Assembly (NCBI GenBank): GCA_012512335.1
Contig: JAAZEK010000145.1
Location: forward strand, 1 to 14,665
Source: Clostridiales bacterium
GTDB lineage: Bacteria > Bacillota > Clostridia > Caldicoprobacterales > DTU083
DNA: 14,665 nt
Direction of reading: 5' to 3'
Position numbers and translations under genes: made by a program. Each line of letters begins with the position of its first letter. The stretch's first letter is position 1. The notes under the pieces were generated by a model. It was not told the origin of the DNA and did not search any database. It was given only the letters and a program-made list of their open reading frames with translations. This document shows, piece after piece, positions 6,577-13,611 of the stretch.

Positions 6577-6700
6577 AGGTCAAATTAAAGAATACTTATG
6601 CATCAATCCCATTCGGGGGCTAATAGGAAGTCTCAAATCTTTCGATGTTTGATTCATCACGGCTCATGTTAAACTCGTCTATATTATAGCGTTATAACAT
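6577..6700. other. Short gene-free stretch carrying the ATPase A remnant
   Basis: This lies between the end of ATPase B and the end of the TetR-family gene, which converge. Apart from the ATPase A tail remnant (6605-6681) I see nothing in it, and there is no clear terminator hairpin for either convergent gene. Confidence 0.5.
6605..6681 (-). pseudogene. 3'-end remnant of a second ATPase A gene
   Basis: This segment aligns with the end of ATPase A (3782-3859), in the same minus orientation and running past its stop codon. In the best 55 bp (6628-6681 against 3805-3859) I count five mismatches and one single-base gap. Read on the minus strand it gives DEFNMSRDESN, matching DEFDMSRDGIK of ATPase A, until the one-base deletion shifts the frame. 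Nothing of the rest of such a gene precedes it. It is a dead fragment and, with the intact gene, forms a diverged direct repeat flanking the ATPase pair. Confidence 0.8.
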
Positions 6701-7261
6701 TCACCTTATTGGAAAAGCCAAATTATAAATAATAGTGGCCATATCTTTCGCTGATTTGTTTAATCCATTTTTCAGCCAGTGTTGAATCAGACCAACACTA
6801 CCATTAACTACAAAAATGAAGTATGATTCTTCTGCATCATCATTTCTTTTCTCATCAGCTGAGAGGTTTACACCAATTTGTTCGTATATCAGTGTAAATA
6901 CCTGTTTCTGAAAATCTATATCACCTTGCTCACTCATGAGTACCTGAAGGTGATTACTGTTTTCAATCAAATTTTGAAAAATACCTTCAAGAATTTTCAA
7001 TGCTTCCTGCCTGGTCGGTTTACCCATTAGATTGGTAATTGCTTCCTTTGCCCATGAGAGGGTTTCAGTTTCTATTTTATGAAGAAGATCGTAGATATCG
7101 GTATAATGAGAATAGAAAGTAGACCGATTGATGTCCGCTTTTTCACACAATTCCTTAATTGTAATCTTAGATATAGGCTTTTCCTTCATCAATTTTATCA
7201 AGCTGTCTTGTAGTACCATTCTTGTATAACGTGATTTTCTGTCCAATTTTATTTCTTCCAA
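6701..7261 (-). CDS. TetR-family transcriptional regulator
   Basis: This 186-residue protein has the N-terminal TetR helix-turn-helix (about 10-60): the leading helix RYTRMVLQDSLIKLM and the DNA-reading part ITIKELCEKADINRSTFYSH (33-52). The rest is an all-helical ligand-binding and dimerisation domain with no recognisable ligand signature. The start is TTG at 7261, chosen because TAAGGAGG (7270-7277) lies 8 bp upstream and because the next ATG (residue 15) would cut into the first helix. It is divergent from the ABC transporter genes, the classic layout for a repressor of an exporter operon induced by the exported compound. A dyad just upstream (7283-7310) is the candidate operator and would also give self-repression. 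Confidence 0.9.
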   Translation of the reverse strand: MEEIKLDRKSRYTRMVLQDSLIKLMKEKPISKITIKELCEKADINRSTFYSHYTDIYDLLHKIETETLSWAKEAITNLMGKPTRQEALKILEGIFQNLIENSNHLQVLMSEQGDIDFQKQVFTLIYEQIGVNLSADEKRNDDAEESYFIFVVNGSVGLIQHWLKNGLNKSAKDMATIIYNLAFPIR

Positions 7262-7282
7262 TTAATAGGCCTCCTTAGTAAC

Positions 7283-7310
7283 TCGTTTTCTATATGTGTT
7301 GTGAAAACGA
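7283..7310. promoter_or_regulatory. Candidate TetR-family operator
   Basis: Perfect 8-bp arms TCGTTTTC (7283-7290) and GAAAACGA (7303-7310) flank a 12-bp centre. The 28-bp span suits one or two TetR-type dimers. It begins 6 bp beyond the regulator's ribosome site and covers where its promoter should be, so binding would block the regulator gene and could reach the rightward promoter about 50 bp away. Confidence 0.6.
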
Positions 7311-7361
7311 CATTTTCTGCATGCAATGTTGTAAATAAGTCGTTCAGTAATCATCTGGTGG

Positions 7362-7390
7362 TTGCCAAAACAACACTGTGTCTATATAAT
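7362..7390 (+). promoter_or_regulatory. Rightward promoter for the ABC transporter operon
   Basis: TTGCCA (7362-7367) and a perfect TATAAT (7385-7390) with a 17-bp spacer form a strong sigma-A promoter. The predicted start near 7397 leaves a leader of about 220 bases before the ABC ATPase, unusually long for a simple operon. Confidence 0.65.
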
Positions 7391-7617
7391 AATATCGCGG
7401 TTGGAATAAGTCAAGGAAACTTAGTAGTGAACTCGTTTTACCTTTGGCAAAACATCGGGGATTCAGATGGAGACTCAACTCTACCTGAATTAATAAGAGT
7501 GAACTCGCCACTTATAGAAATGGAAGTCTTGACGTAAGTTTATTATTTTAAACCTGTGAATTGTATTGTTAACTATAGATAATAGATTTGCTTTCAATAA
7601 GAAAAGGAGAGAAGTTT

Positions 7618-8319
7618 TTGGCATACATTGAGTTTAATAACGTAGAAAAGGAATACGCTTCCAATGGGGTTGCTATTCGTGCACTGGATGGTGCAAGTTT
7701 TAAGATAAATAAGGGTGAGCTAGCTGTCATTACAGGCGCTTCAGGTGCTGGTAAGACTACAGCATTGAATATATTAGGAGGTATGGACACAGTTACATCT
7801 GGGGATGTAATTGTAGATGATAAAAATATTTCAAAGTATAAGAGAAAAGACTTGATAGGCTATCGTCGAACAGGCATAGGCTTTGTTTTCCAGTTTTATA
7901 ATCTAGTACCGAACCTAACAGCGCTGGAAAATGTTGAGCTGGCAGCTCAAATATGCCAAAATTCTTTAGATGCATCCGACACCCTAGCCAAAGTGGGTCT
8001 TACAGATCGTAAAAATAATTTTCCTGCACAGCTTTCAGGTGGAGAGCAACAGCGGGTTTCTATCGCCCGTGCCATTGCGAAGAATCCAAAATTACTTTTA
8101 TGTGACGAACCCACCGGAGCACTGGACTATAATACTGGAAAGCAGATCCTGCAGCTTTTGCAGGACACTTGCCGCAAGGATAATATAACTGTACTTATAA
8201 TCACTCACAACTCAGCATTATCGGCAATGGCAGACAGAGTCATCCACTTTAATAGTGGCAAGGTTGTTAAGGTCTCTGAGAACGAGCAACCTGTGCCTAT
8301 TGCGCAGATTGAGTGGTGA
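7618..8319 (+). CDS. ABC transporter ATP-binding protein (MacB/LolD-like)
   Basis: This 233-residue ATPase would power the FtsX-type permease encoded next to it. It has Walker A GASGAGKTT (40-48), the Q-loop FVFQFYNLVPNLTALENVE (89-107, Gln92), the signature LSGGEQQR (139-146), Walker B LLLCDEPTGALD (159-170, Glu164), and the switch His197 in ITHN. The length and the NLVPNLTALENV segment fit the MacB/LolD/FtsE group. The start is taken as TTG at 7618, since AAGGAG (7604-7609) lies 8 bp upstream and the resulting N-terminus (MAYIEFNNVEKEY) matches the family; an in-frame TTG at 7588 has no ribosome site. The permease ATG lies 4 bp after the stop, so the two are one operon. Confidence 0.93.
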   Translation: MAYIEFNNVEKEYASNGVAIRALDGASFKINKGELAVITGASGAGKTTALNILGGMDTVTSGDVIVDDKNISKYKRKDLIGYRRTGIGFVFQFYNLVPNLTALENVELAAQICQNSLDASDTLAKVGLTDRKNNFPAQLSGGEQQRVSIARAIAKNPKLLLCDEPTGALDYNTGKQILQLLQDTCRKDNITVLIITHNSALSAMADRVIHFNSGKVVKVSENEQPVPIAQIEW

Positions 8320-8323
8320 CGGT

Positions 8324-11300
8324 ATGAGCAAACCATATATTAAGGACATAATACGTACCATCCGAAATGAATGGAAACGTTTTTTGTCCATTCTTCTAAT
8401 AACTGCATTAGGCGTAGGAATGATGACAGGCTTGTATGCAGCAACTCTTGATATGTATTATTCTGCTGATATCTATTTTGATCAACAGAGCTTGTTTGAT
8501 ATCCGAATTCTGTCTACCATGGGGCTAACTCAAAAGGATGTCGATGAACTAGCATTAATCGATGGAGTAGATGCTGTAGAAGGTGGTTATATTGAAACCA
8601 TTTATACTTATGTTACTGGCGTTCGCATGAGCGCTGATATGAGTATATTGAGTCGAGATGATATAAATATGCCTTACTTGCGGAGTGGTACTTTGCCAAC
8701 GAAATCAGGTGAAATTGCTGTTACTCAAAAGTATATTGATGAAAGTGGTAAGGTAATAGGTGACACGATTCATATAGAGGAAGAGTATGAGGACGATAGC
8801 AAAGAAAGCATTACCGGGGATGTTAACGATATAAATTTAGTAGAAAAGCAGCCTAAGAAAGATAGCTCAACAGAGGAAAATGATCTAGATGTTGATGTTG
8901 ATGTTGAAATTGATTTAGAAATAGACATTGAGGAAGAAGCTGAAACACCAAGCTTTTTAAATTCTAGGTATATCATAACAGGTGTTGTTTTGGACCCTAT
9001 GAACATACAGAGCGATGGTCAGGGAAGTAGTTTCCGGACCACCAATACCAGCGATTATTCTTTTTTTATAACAGAGTCTGATCTTGTTCAGGACATATTT
9101 ACTGTTGTTTATATTAGCTTAGCAGGAACCAAAAACATTAACGCTTTTTCTGATGAATATGAAAATAAAGTACAGGCAGTGGTTGATAATATAGAAAGCC
9201 AAATAAAACAACAACGAGAGCAAGCCCGAGATAACAGCATACTATTGGAAGCCGGGGAAAAAATACAAGATGTTGAAGACACCATGAATGAAAGCTTTGC
9301 AGATGCTGATATGAAATTTTCAGATGCTTGGGAGGATATTGAAGAGGCTAGAATTGAATTAGCTGATGGCGAAGCTACCCTTATCATTGAAGAAGAGGAT
9401 GCAAAAAAGAAAATAGCAGAAGCTCGGTCAGAGATAAGAAAAGCAAAAAAAGAGTTGGCAGATGCTGAAAAACAACTGGCAGAAGGCGAAGCACAACTTG
9501 CCGATGGCGAAGCTGAGGTTAACGAGAATGCGCAAAAGCTAGAAGAAGGCAAAGAAAAGTTGATGCAAGAGCGACAAGAGGCTGAGGTACAACTTGCTGC
9601 TGCTGAGCTTCAGCTTAATGAGGCCCAGAGGAATTTGGATGCTAATCGCGCCCAAATAGAGGCAGGAGTAGAGCAATTAAAAGGGGGCTTTGGAGAAGCT
9701 TGGCCTGAAGATGAGTGGATCGCTCTGGTAAATGCTAATTCTGCTCTGGCAGCCATTGGTGCCGACGACAATGCTATTGTTGAAGGAACAGCCTCGGAAG
9801 TTGCAGCTTTACTTGCTAAATTGCAGATACCCATGAGCCCTCTTGCTGAATCTATTATACAAACTGGATTGGGCATGGGGAAATTAAACGCTGGTCAACA
9901 AATTTTGGATGGCCAAAAAGCGATCTTTACGGAAGAAAAGGCATCAGCTATGCTACAGATTTCCAAAGCAGAGGCTGAGTTAGCTGAAGGAGAGTCACAG
10001 CTAGAAATCGCTCGCAAGACACTTCAAGAGAAGAAGCTTGAACTGGAAGACGCAAAAAGTAAGCTTGCTGATGGAAAGGCTGAACTGACTAAGGGCGAGA
10101 AAAAGCTAAACAAAGAAGAAGCAGATGCTAAAGTGAAAATAGCTGAAGCATGGGAAGAAATAAATGAGGGGAAAGAAGAGCTGGCTAAAGGCGAAGCCGA
10201 GCTAGTTGAGCAAGAAAAGGAGTATGCTGATAAAAAGGAAGAAGCTAAGCAAAAAATTGCTGATGCATATGAAGAACTGGACGATATTGATAAGACTCAT
10301 TGGTATGTCCAGGATCGCACATCACTTGATAGCTACTCCAGTCTGAAAAGCGATTTGTCCTCAATAGAAGCGATAGGCGCTATTTTCCCTGTAATGTTTC
10401 TGCTTGTAGCTGTGCTTATGAGCCTAACTACTATGACTAGAATGGTAGAGGAAGAACGAGGCTTGATTGGTACCTACAAGGCAATAGGATACGGAAATGC
10501 TACTATCTATGTGAAATATTTAATATTTGCCTTTATCGCCTGCCTGGTAGGTGGCGTTACAGGTGATCTAATTGGTTTCATATTCCTCCCTAAATTTATA
10601 ATGTATATTTTAGAGATACTTTATAATCTTCCAGAGTATTACCTGCGTTTTGATGCCCTGTATGGGGTAGGAGGTGTACTTCTGTTTATGGTTGCTATCG
10701 TTGGAGCAACGGCTCTCGCATGTCGCAAAGAATTGAAGCAAATGCCTGCAAAGCTTTTGCGCCCAAAAGCTCCACGGGCAGGTTCTCGTGTATTATTGGA
10801 ACGAGTAACAATAATTTGGAATCGCATTCCTTTCCTTAATAAGGTTACAATTAGAAATCTATTCCGATATAAAAAACGTTTGTTTATGACTATAGGAGGA
10901 ATTATGGCTTGTACTGCCCTTATAGTATGCGGTTTTGCAATTAGAGATTCGGTTGATAATCTAGCTCCTAGGCAATATGAATATATTTACCAATATGACC
11001 TGATGGCTGTTTTTTCTGATGAAGACAATGATGATATGATTAAGAAGCTATCAGATGATGAAAACATTGAGGATTACATGAACTTGCGTATTGAAAGTGT
11101 GAAGCTAATTAATGCAGATGAGAAATCAGAAACCGTTCAATTGTTGGTTATACCCAGAGGAGATACCCTAGAGGACTATGTTAGATTAATTAATTTGAAG
11201 GGCAGGGAAATCACCCTCAACGATGATGGTGTTATTATCACGCAGAATGCAGCTCGAATGCTAAACCTAAAGGCAAAAGACATTATCTCTCTGCAAAATA

Positions 11301-11947
11301 TGGACCTGATGCGGAATGAAGCTACTATTTCAGAAATTGTCCAGAACAATCTGGGCAATAACATATACATAACACAAGATCTTTATGAATCATTGTTCGG
11401 CACTTATGCGCCAAATGCTGTGCTTGCGCATATGTCTGATGGAACCACCGATCATGCATCCTATGCGGAGGAACTGCTTGATAATGACTCTGTACTATCA
11501 GCCATTAGTACATTTGCACTACAGGATGATTTTGGTTTTGACTTAATATATGCAGTGGTTTTACTACTAATTGTTATGGCTGGAGGCCTTGCATTTGTAG
11601 TGCTGTTTACTCTATCAAACACCAATATATCCGAAAGAGTTCGTGAGCTTGCTACTATTAAGGTGCTCGGATTCTATGATAATGAAGTATACCAATATGT
11701 TAATAAAGAAACACTAATTCTGACTGTAATTGGCATAATACTTGGTTTGCCTCTAGGTTATTTGTTAAGTGATCTTCTTTTTATAGCCCTCAATATGCCT
11801 TCAATACACTTTACCTTGTATATAAAGCCTGTCACATATCTAATTGCAGTAGCGATTACATTGAGCTTTGCACTAATTGTAAATTGGATTACTAATCGTA
11901 GTCTTGATCGCATTGATATGGTTGAAGCGCTAAAAAGCGTTGAGTGA
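8324..11947 (+). CDS. FtsX-type ABC permease with giant extracellular coiled-coil hairpin
   Basis: The protein has 1207 residues, with eight predicted membrane helices at about 19-40, 682-701, 735-755, 779-799, 854-873, 1074-1095, 1131-1157 and 1172-1189. They form two FtsX/MacB-type permease halves. Between helices 1 and 2 lies a very large extracellular region. It contains a MacB-like section, a strongly acidic insert (about 149-208), and a long Ala/Glu/Lys-rich antiparallel coiled coil (about 295-660) rich in repeats such as LADGEA and LAEGES. Its tip (about 453-525) is a non-coiled globular section. The ATG at 8324 follows the ATPase stop by 4 bp, so translation is probably coupled. MacB-type permeases do not carry cargo through a channel but work by mechanotransmission; the hairpin probably engages an envelope partner. 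The substrate is unknown, and antimicrobial or lipid export are possibilities only. Confidence 0.92.
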   Translation: MSKPYIKDIIRTIRNEWKRFLSILLITALGVGMMTGLYAATLDMYYSADIYFDQQSLFDIRILSTMGLTQKDVDELALIDGVDAVEGGYIETIYTYVTGVRMSADMSILSRDDINMPYLRSGTLPTKSGEIAVTQKYIDESGKVIGDTIHIEEEYEDDSKESITGDVNDINLVEKQPKKDSSTEENDLDVDVDVEIDLEIDIEEEAETPSFLNSRYIITGVVLDPMNIQSDGQGSSFRTTNTSDYSFFITESDLVQDIFTVVYISLAGTKNINAFSDEYENKVQAVVDNIESQIKQQREQARDNSILLEAGEKIQDVEDTMNESFADADMKFSDAWEDIEEARIELADGEATLIIEEEDAKKKIAEARSEIRKAKKELADAEKQLAEGEAQLADGEAEVNENAQKLEEGKEKLMQERQEAEVQLAAAELQLNEAQRNLDANRAQIEAGVEQLKGGFGEAWPEDEWIALVNANSALAAIGADDNAIVEGTASEVAALLAKLQIPMSPLAESIIQTGLGMGKLNAGQQILDGQKAIFTEEKASAMLQISKAEAELAEGESQLEIARKTLQEKKLELEDAKSKLADGKAELTKGEKKLNKEEADAKVKIAEAWEEINEGKEELAKGEAELVEQEKEYADKKEEAKQKIADAYEELDDIDKTHWYVQDRTSLDSYSSLKSDLSSIEAIGAIFPVMFLLVAVLMSLTTMTRMVEEERGLIGTYKAIGYGNATIYVKYLIFAFIACLVGGVTGDLIGFIFLPKFIMYILEILYNLPEYYLRFDALYGVGGVLLFMVAIVGATALACRKELKQMPAKLLRPKAPRAGSRVLLERVTIIWNRIPFLNKVTIRNLFRYKKRLFMTIGGIMACTALIVCGFAIRDSVDNLAPRQYEYIYQYDLMAVFSDEDNDDMIKKLSDDENIEDYMNLRIESVKLINADEKSETVQLLVIPRGDTLEDYVRLINLKGREITLNDDGVIITQNAARMLNLKAKDIISLQNMDLMRNEATISEIVQNNLGNNIYITQDLYESLFGTYAPNAVLAHMSDGTTDHASYAEELLDNDSVLSAISTFALQDDFGFDLIYAVVLLLIVMAGGLAFVVLFTLSNTNISERVRELATIKVLGFYDNEVYQYVNKETLILTVIGIILGLPLGYLLSDLLFIALNMPSIHFTLYIKPVTYLIAVAITLSFALIVNWITNRSLDRIDMVEALKSVE
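8882..8929 (+). repeat. Alternating acidic/aliphatic repeat inside the permease gene
   Basis: Sixteen codons (residues 187-202) encode a strict alternation of Asp/Glu with Leu/Val/Ile, based on an imperfect GATGTT hexamer, followed by EEEAE. It lies in the acidic insert of the first extracellular domain. A slippage origin is likely. Confidence 0.7.
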
Positions 11948-12030
11948 AAACGGAGAGCTTTATTAGGTGTCTGGCTAGAGAAAATTATCATAAAAGCACA
12001 TTCGTTTCAAATGAACAAGCGCTGACAGTA

Positions 12031-12058
12031 AAAAAGCCCCCTCTATTTGGGGCTTTTT
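12031..12058. terminator. Intrinsic terminator, usable from both sides
   Basis: AAAAAGCCCC (12031-12040) pairs with GGGGCTTTTT (12049-12058) around an 8-base loop. A T-run follows on the plus strand, and on the minus strand the complement of the A-run does the same job. It sits between the convergent permease and dehydrogenase genes and would end both transcripts. Confidence 0.9.
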
Positions 12059-12088
12059 ATTAACATAAAAGAAACTCAGATAGTTTTC

Positions 12089-12844
12089 TTAAAATGCTGC
12101 AAGACCACCGTCTACGGCGACGATTGCTCCATTTATTAATTTACTTTCATCACAGCATAGCCATAGGGCTGCGTGAGCAATATCCTCAGGTTGTCCATAA
12201 GCAACTGGTACATTACCTGTTGCTCTGCCCAAGTGCTCCCATCCCTTTTCGTGATATTTGCCTCCTGAGCGTTCAGCAATGTTGGTTTCAACTCCGCCTG
12301 GATTAATCTGATTACAACGGATACCTTTATCTGCATAATAGGCTGCAACACTCAATGTTAGCCCTGTCAAACCATGTTTAGCCGCACTGTATGATGGACC
12401 ATGATTCCCACGATAAGCTGCATAGGAACCAATGTTCAGGAAGACACCGCTCCCACGCTTCATCATACCTTTCACAGCTTCTCGTATAATTCGAAATGGG
12501 GCTTTTAGGTCTAAGTCGATTACCCTATCCCAGCGCGCATCATCTGTATCTTCAAGAGGATACAATAGATCGTTTATGCCAGCTACATTACAGACAATAT
12601 CAAGCCGTCCTAGCTTGTCTTCAGCGTATGCAATCATATTTTCAACATCGCTAAGCTTCATGATATCTGCATAAATTGGGTGGACATTTTCAACCCCTTC
12701 CCAATTCTCCAATGCTTTTTTATCAATATCTACTGCTACGACTTGTGCACCTTCTGCTGCAAAGAGCTTTGCCATTGCCTGGCCTTGACCGTTACCTGCT
12801 CCAGTAATCAACGCTACTTTACCTTCCAATCGTTTTGTAGGCAT
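12089..12844 (-). CDS. Short-chain dehydrogenase/reductase (SDR)
   Basis: This 251-residue classical SDR has a nucleotide-binding motif TGAGNGQG (14-21), and an acidic residue at the end of the second strand (VAVDI, Asp39) suggests NAD(H) rather than NADP(H). Asp60 (ADI) and CNVAG (85-89) are also family positions. The catalytic Ser140, Tyr152 and Lys156 are all present (NIGSYAAY, YSAAK). Where most classical SDRs have the fourth tetrad residue Asn, this one has Asp112 (IDLDLKAPF). NPGGVETNI (181-189) closes the substrate loop. The start is ATG at 12844, with AAAGGAGG (12851-12858) 6 bp upstream. The fold resembles 3-oxoacyl-ACP reductases and sugar or alcohol dehydrogenases, and the substrate cannot be told. 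It lies downstream of the two-component genes on the same strand, 107 bp away and probably separately promoted. Confidence 0.9.
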   Translation of the reverse strand: MPTKRLEGKVALITGAGNGQGQAMAKLFAAEGAQVVAVDIDKKALENWEGVENVHPIYADIMKLSDVENMIAYAEDKLGRLDIVCNVAGINDLLYPLEDTDDARWDRVIDLDLKAPFRIIREAVKGMMKRGSGVFLNIGSYAAYRGNHGPSYSAAKHGLTGLTLSVAAYYADKGIRCNQINPGGVETNIAERSGGKYHEKGWEHLGRATGNVPVAYGQPEDIAHAALWLCCDESKLINGAIVAVDGGLAAF

Positions 12845-12883
12845 ATAAATCCTCCTTTGTAATATGTACTATTAAATGTACTT

Positions 12884-12911
12884 ACTATACTATTACACTA
12901 GTATTCCCCAA
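12884..12911 (-). promoter_or_regulatory. Candidate SDR promoter with inverted repeat
   Basis: On the minus strand TTGGGG (12906-12911) and TATAGT (12884-12889) are 16 bp apart and could be a weak promoter for the dehydrogenase. An 18-bp dyad with arms ATACTA and TAGTAT (12887-12904) covers the spacer and reaches into the -10, so regulated expression is possible. ATGTACT also occurs twice just downstream (12864-12881 region). Confidence 0.35.
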
Positions 12912-12951
12912 GTAAACATAAAAGATTTGTCCTATGCCGGCTTTGCTTATT

Positions 12952-13584
12952 CTACTTGTTCTTATAGTAAAATATAGCAAGCTGGGTCCTATCTCTAAGC
13001 TCCAGTTTTTCCAGTATTGTTGTTATGGTATTTCTTACAGTGCCTTCGCTTAGAAATAGCCTGCTTGCTATTTCTTTATTATTCAGTCCTTCTGCCACTA
13101 AGCTTACAAGCTCTGCTTCTCTTTCTGTGAGGCCAAAGATTGATAAATTAACATTATTTTGAGTGTTGCCATTATTAGGAATTAAGGATGGTATTTTAGA
13201 TACAATATCGTCACCGAAAACGCTTTGTCCCATATGGACTGCCTTCAAGGCAGGGGCTATGGATTCAAAATTCTGCTTTATGATATAGCCCTTAGAGCCA
13301 ATTCTTAAAGCCGTCACAATATATTCGTGGTCTGAGAAGGTGGTTAGAAATAATATTTTTGCATCTTTATCTGTGCCTAATATTATTTCAGCAGCTTCTA
13401 AGCCTGTCATGGTATCCATTCTAATATCCAATAACAAAATATCCGGTTTTAAGCTATGGTAAAGCTTGACTGCTTCCTTCCCATTGTGACCGATTCCCAC
13501 AATAGATATTTCATCATCCTGCTCTAATATTATTTTGAGTGATGTGCATACCAGTTTATCATCATCTACTATTACGATTCGCAT
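12952..13584 (-). CDS. NarL/FixJ-type response regulator
   Basis: This 210-residue protein has a receiver domain (about 1-120) followed by a LuxR-type helix-turn-helix (about 150-207). Receiver landmarks are all present: the acidic pocket Asp7 and Asp8 (IVDDD), phospho-acceptor Asp53 (LLLDIRM), Thr81/Thr82 and Lys103 (IIKQN). The DNA-binding part reads LTEREAELVSLVAEGLNNKE at 152-171, with the recognition segment around LSEGTVRNTI (178-187). The start is ATG at 13584, with AGGAAG about 10 bp upstream on the minus strand. It begins 27 bp after the sensor kinase stop, a usual kinase-regulator operon. Targets are unknown; the nearby dehydrogenase or ABC operon are candidates by position only. 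Confidence 0.93.
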   Translation of the reverse strand: MRIVIVDDDKLVCTSLKIILEQDDEISIVGIGHNGKEAVKLYHSLKPDILLLDIRMDTMTGLEAAEIILGTDKDAKILFLTTFSDHEYIVTALRIGSKGYIIKQNFESIAPALKAVHMGQSVFGDDIVSKIPSLIPNNGNTQNNVNLSIFGLTEREAELVSLVAEGLNNKEIASRLFLSEGTVRNTITTILEKLELRDRTQLAIFYYKNK

Positions 13585-13611
13585 TTCCCATAACTTCCTT
13601 TCTATATAACT

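Larger units (their letters stand above)
7262..7617. other. Control region between TetR-family gene and ABC operon
   Basis: This 356-bp stretch has no convincing gene. It contains the dyad at 7283-7310, the rightward promoter at 7362-7390, and a leader of about 220 bases up to the ABC ATPase start. AACTCGTTTT is repeated exactly at 7280-7289 and 7430-7439, and a shorter GAACTCG recurs at 7501. A 78-codon open frame from 7301 has no ribosome site and no recognisable features. TTGACG at 7529 has no matching -10. No known riboswitch class was recognised. Confidence 0.55.

Noticed and set aside
7529..7534. TTGACG as a -35 box close to the ABC ATPase
   Set aside because: No acceptable -10 lies 16-18 bp downstream; the TTGCCA/TATAAT pair at 7362-7390 is far better.
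7301..7537. A 78-codon open frame in the TetR-ABC control region
   Set aside because: No ribosome site and no recognisable sequence; it begins inside the operator dyad and contains the promoter.
8255..8323. Earlier start for the permease overlapping the ATPase gene
   Set aside because: The extra residues are unlike a permease N-terminus; the ATG at 8324 directly precedes the usual basic stretch and first membrane helix.
9109..9552. Ser/Ala-rich minus-strand open frame of 147 codons
   Set aside because: It is the antisense of the coiled-coil repeats, whose low stop density on the other strand follows from the biased codon use.
12136..12351. Second minus-strand open frame within the SDR gene
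   Set aside because: It is a shifted frame of the dehydrogenase, which has a full set of catalytic motifs and a good ribosome site.
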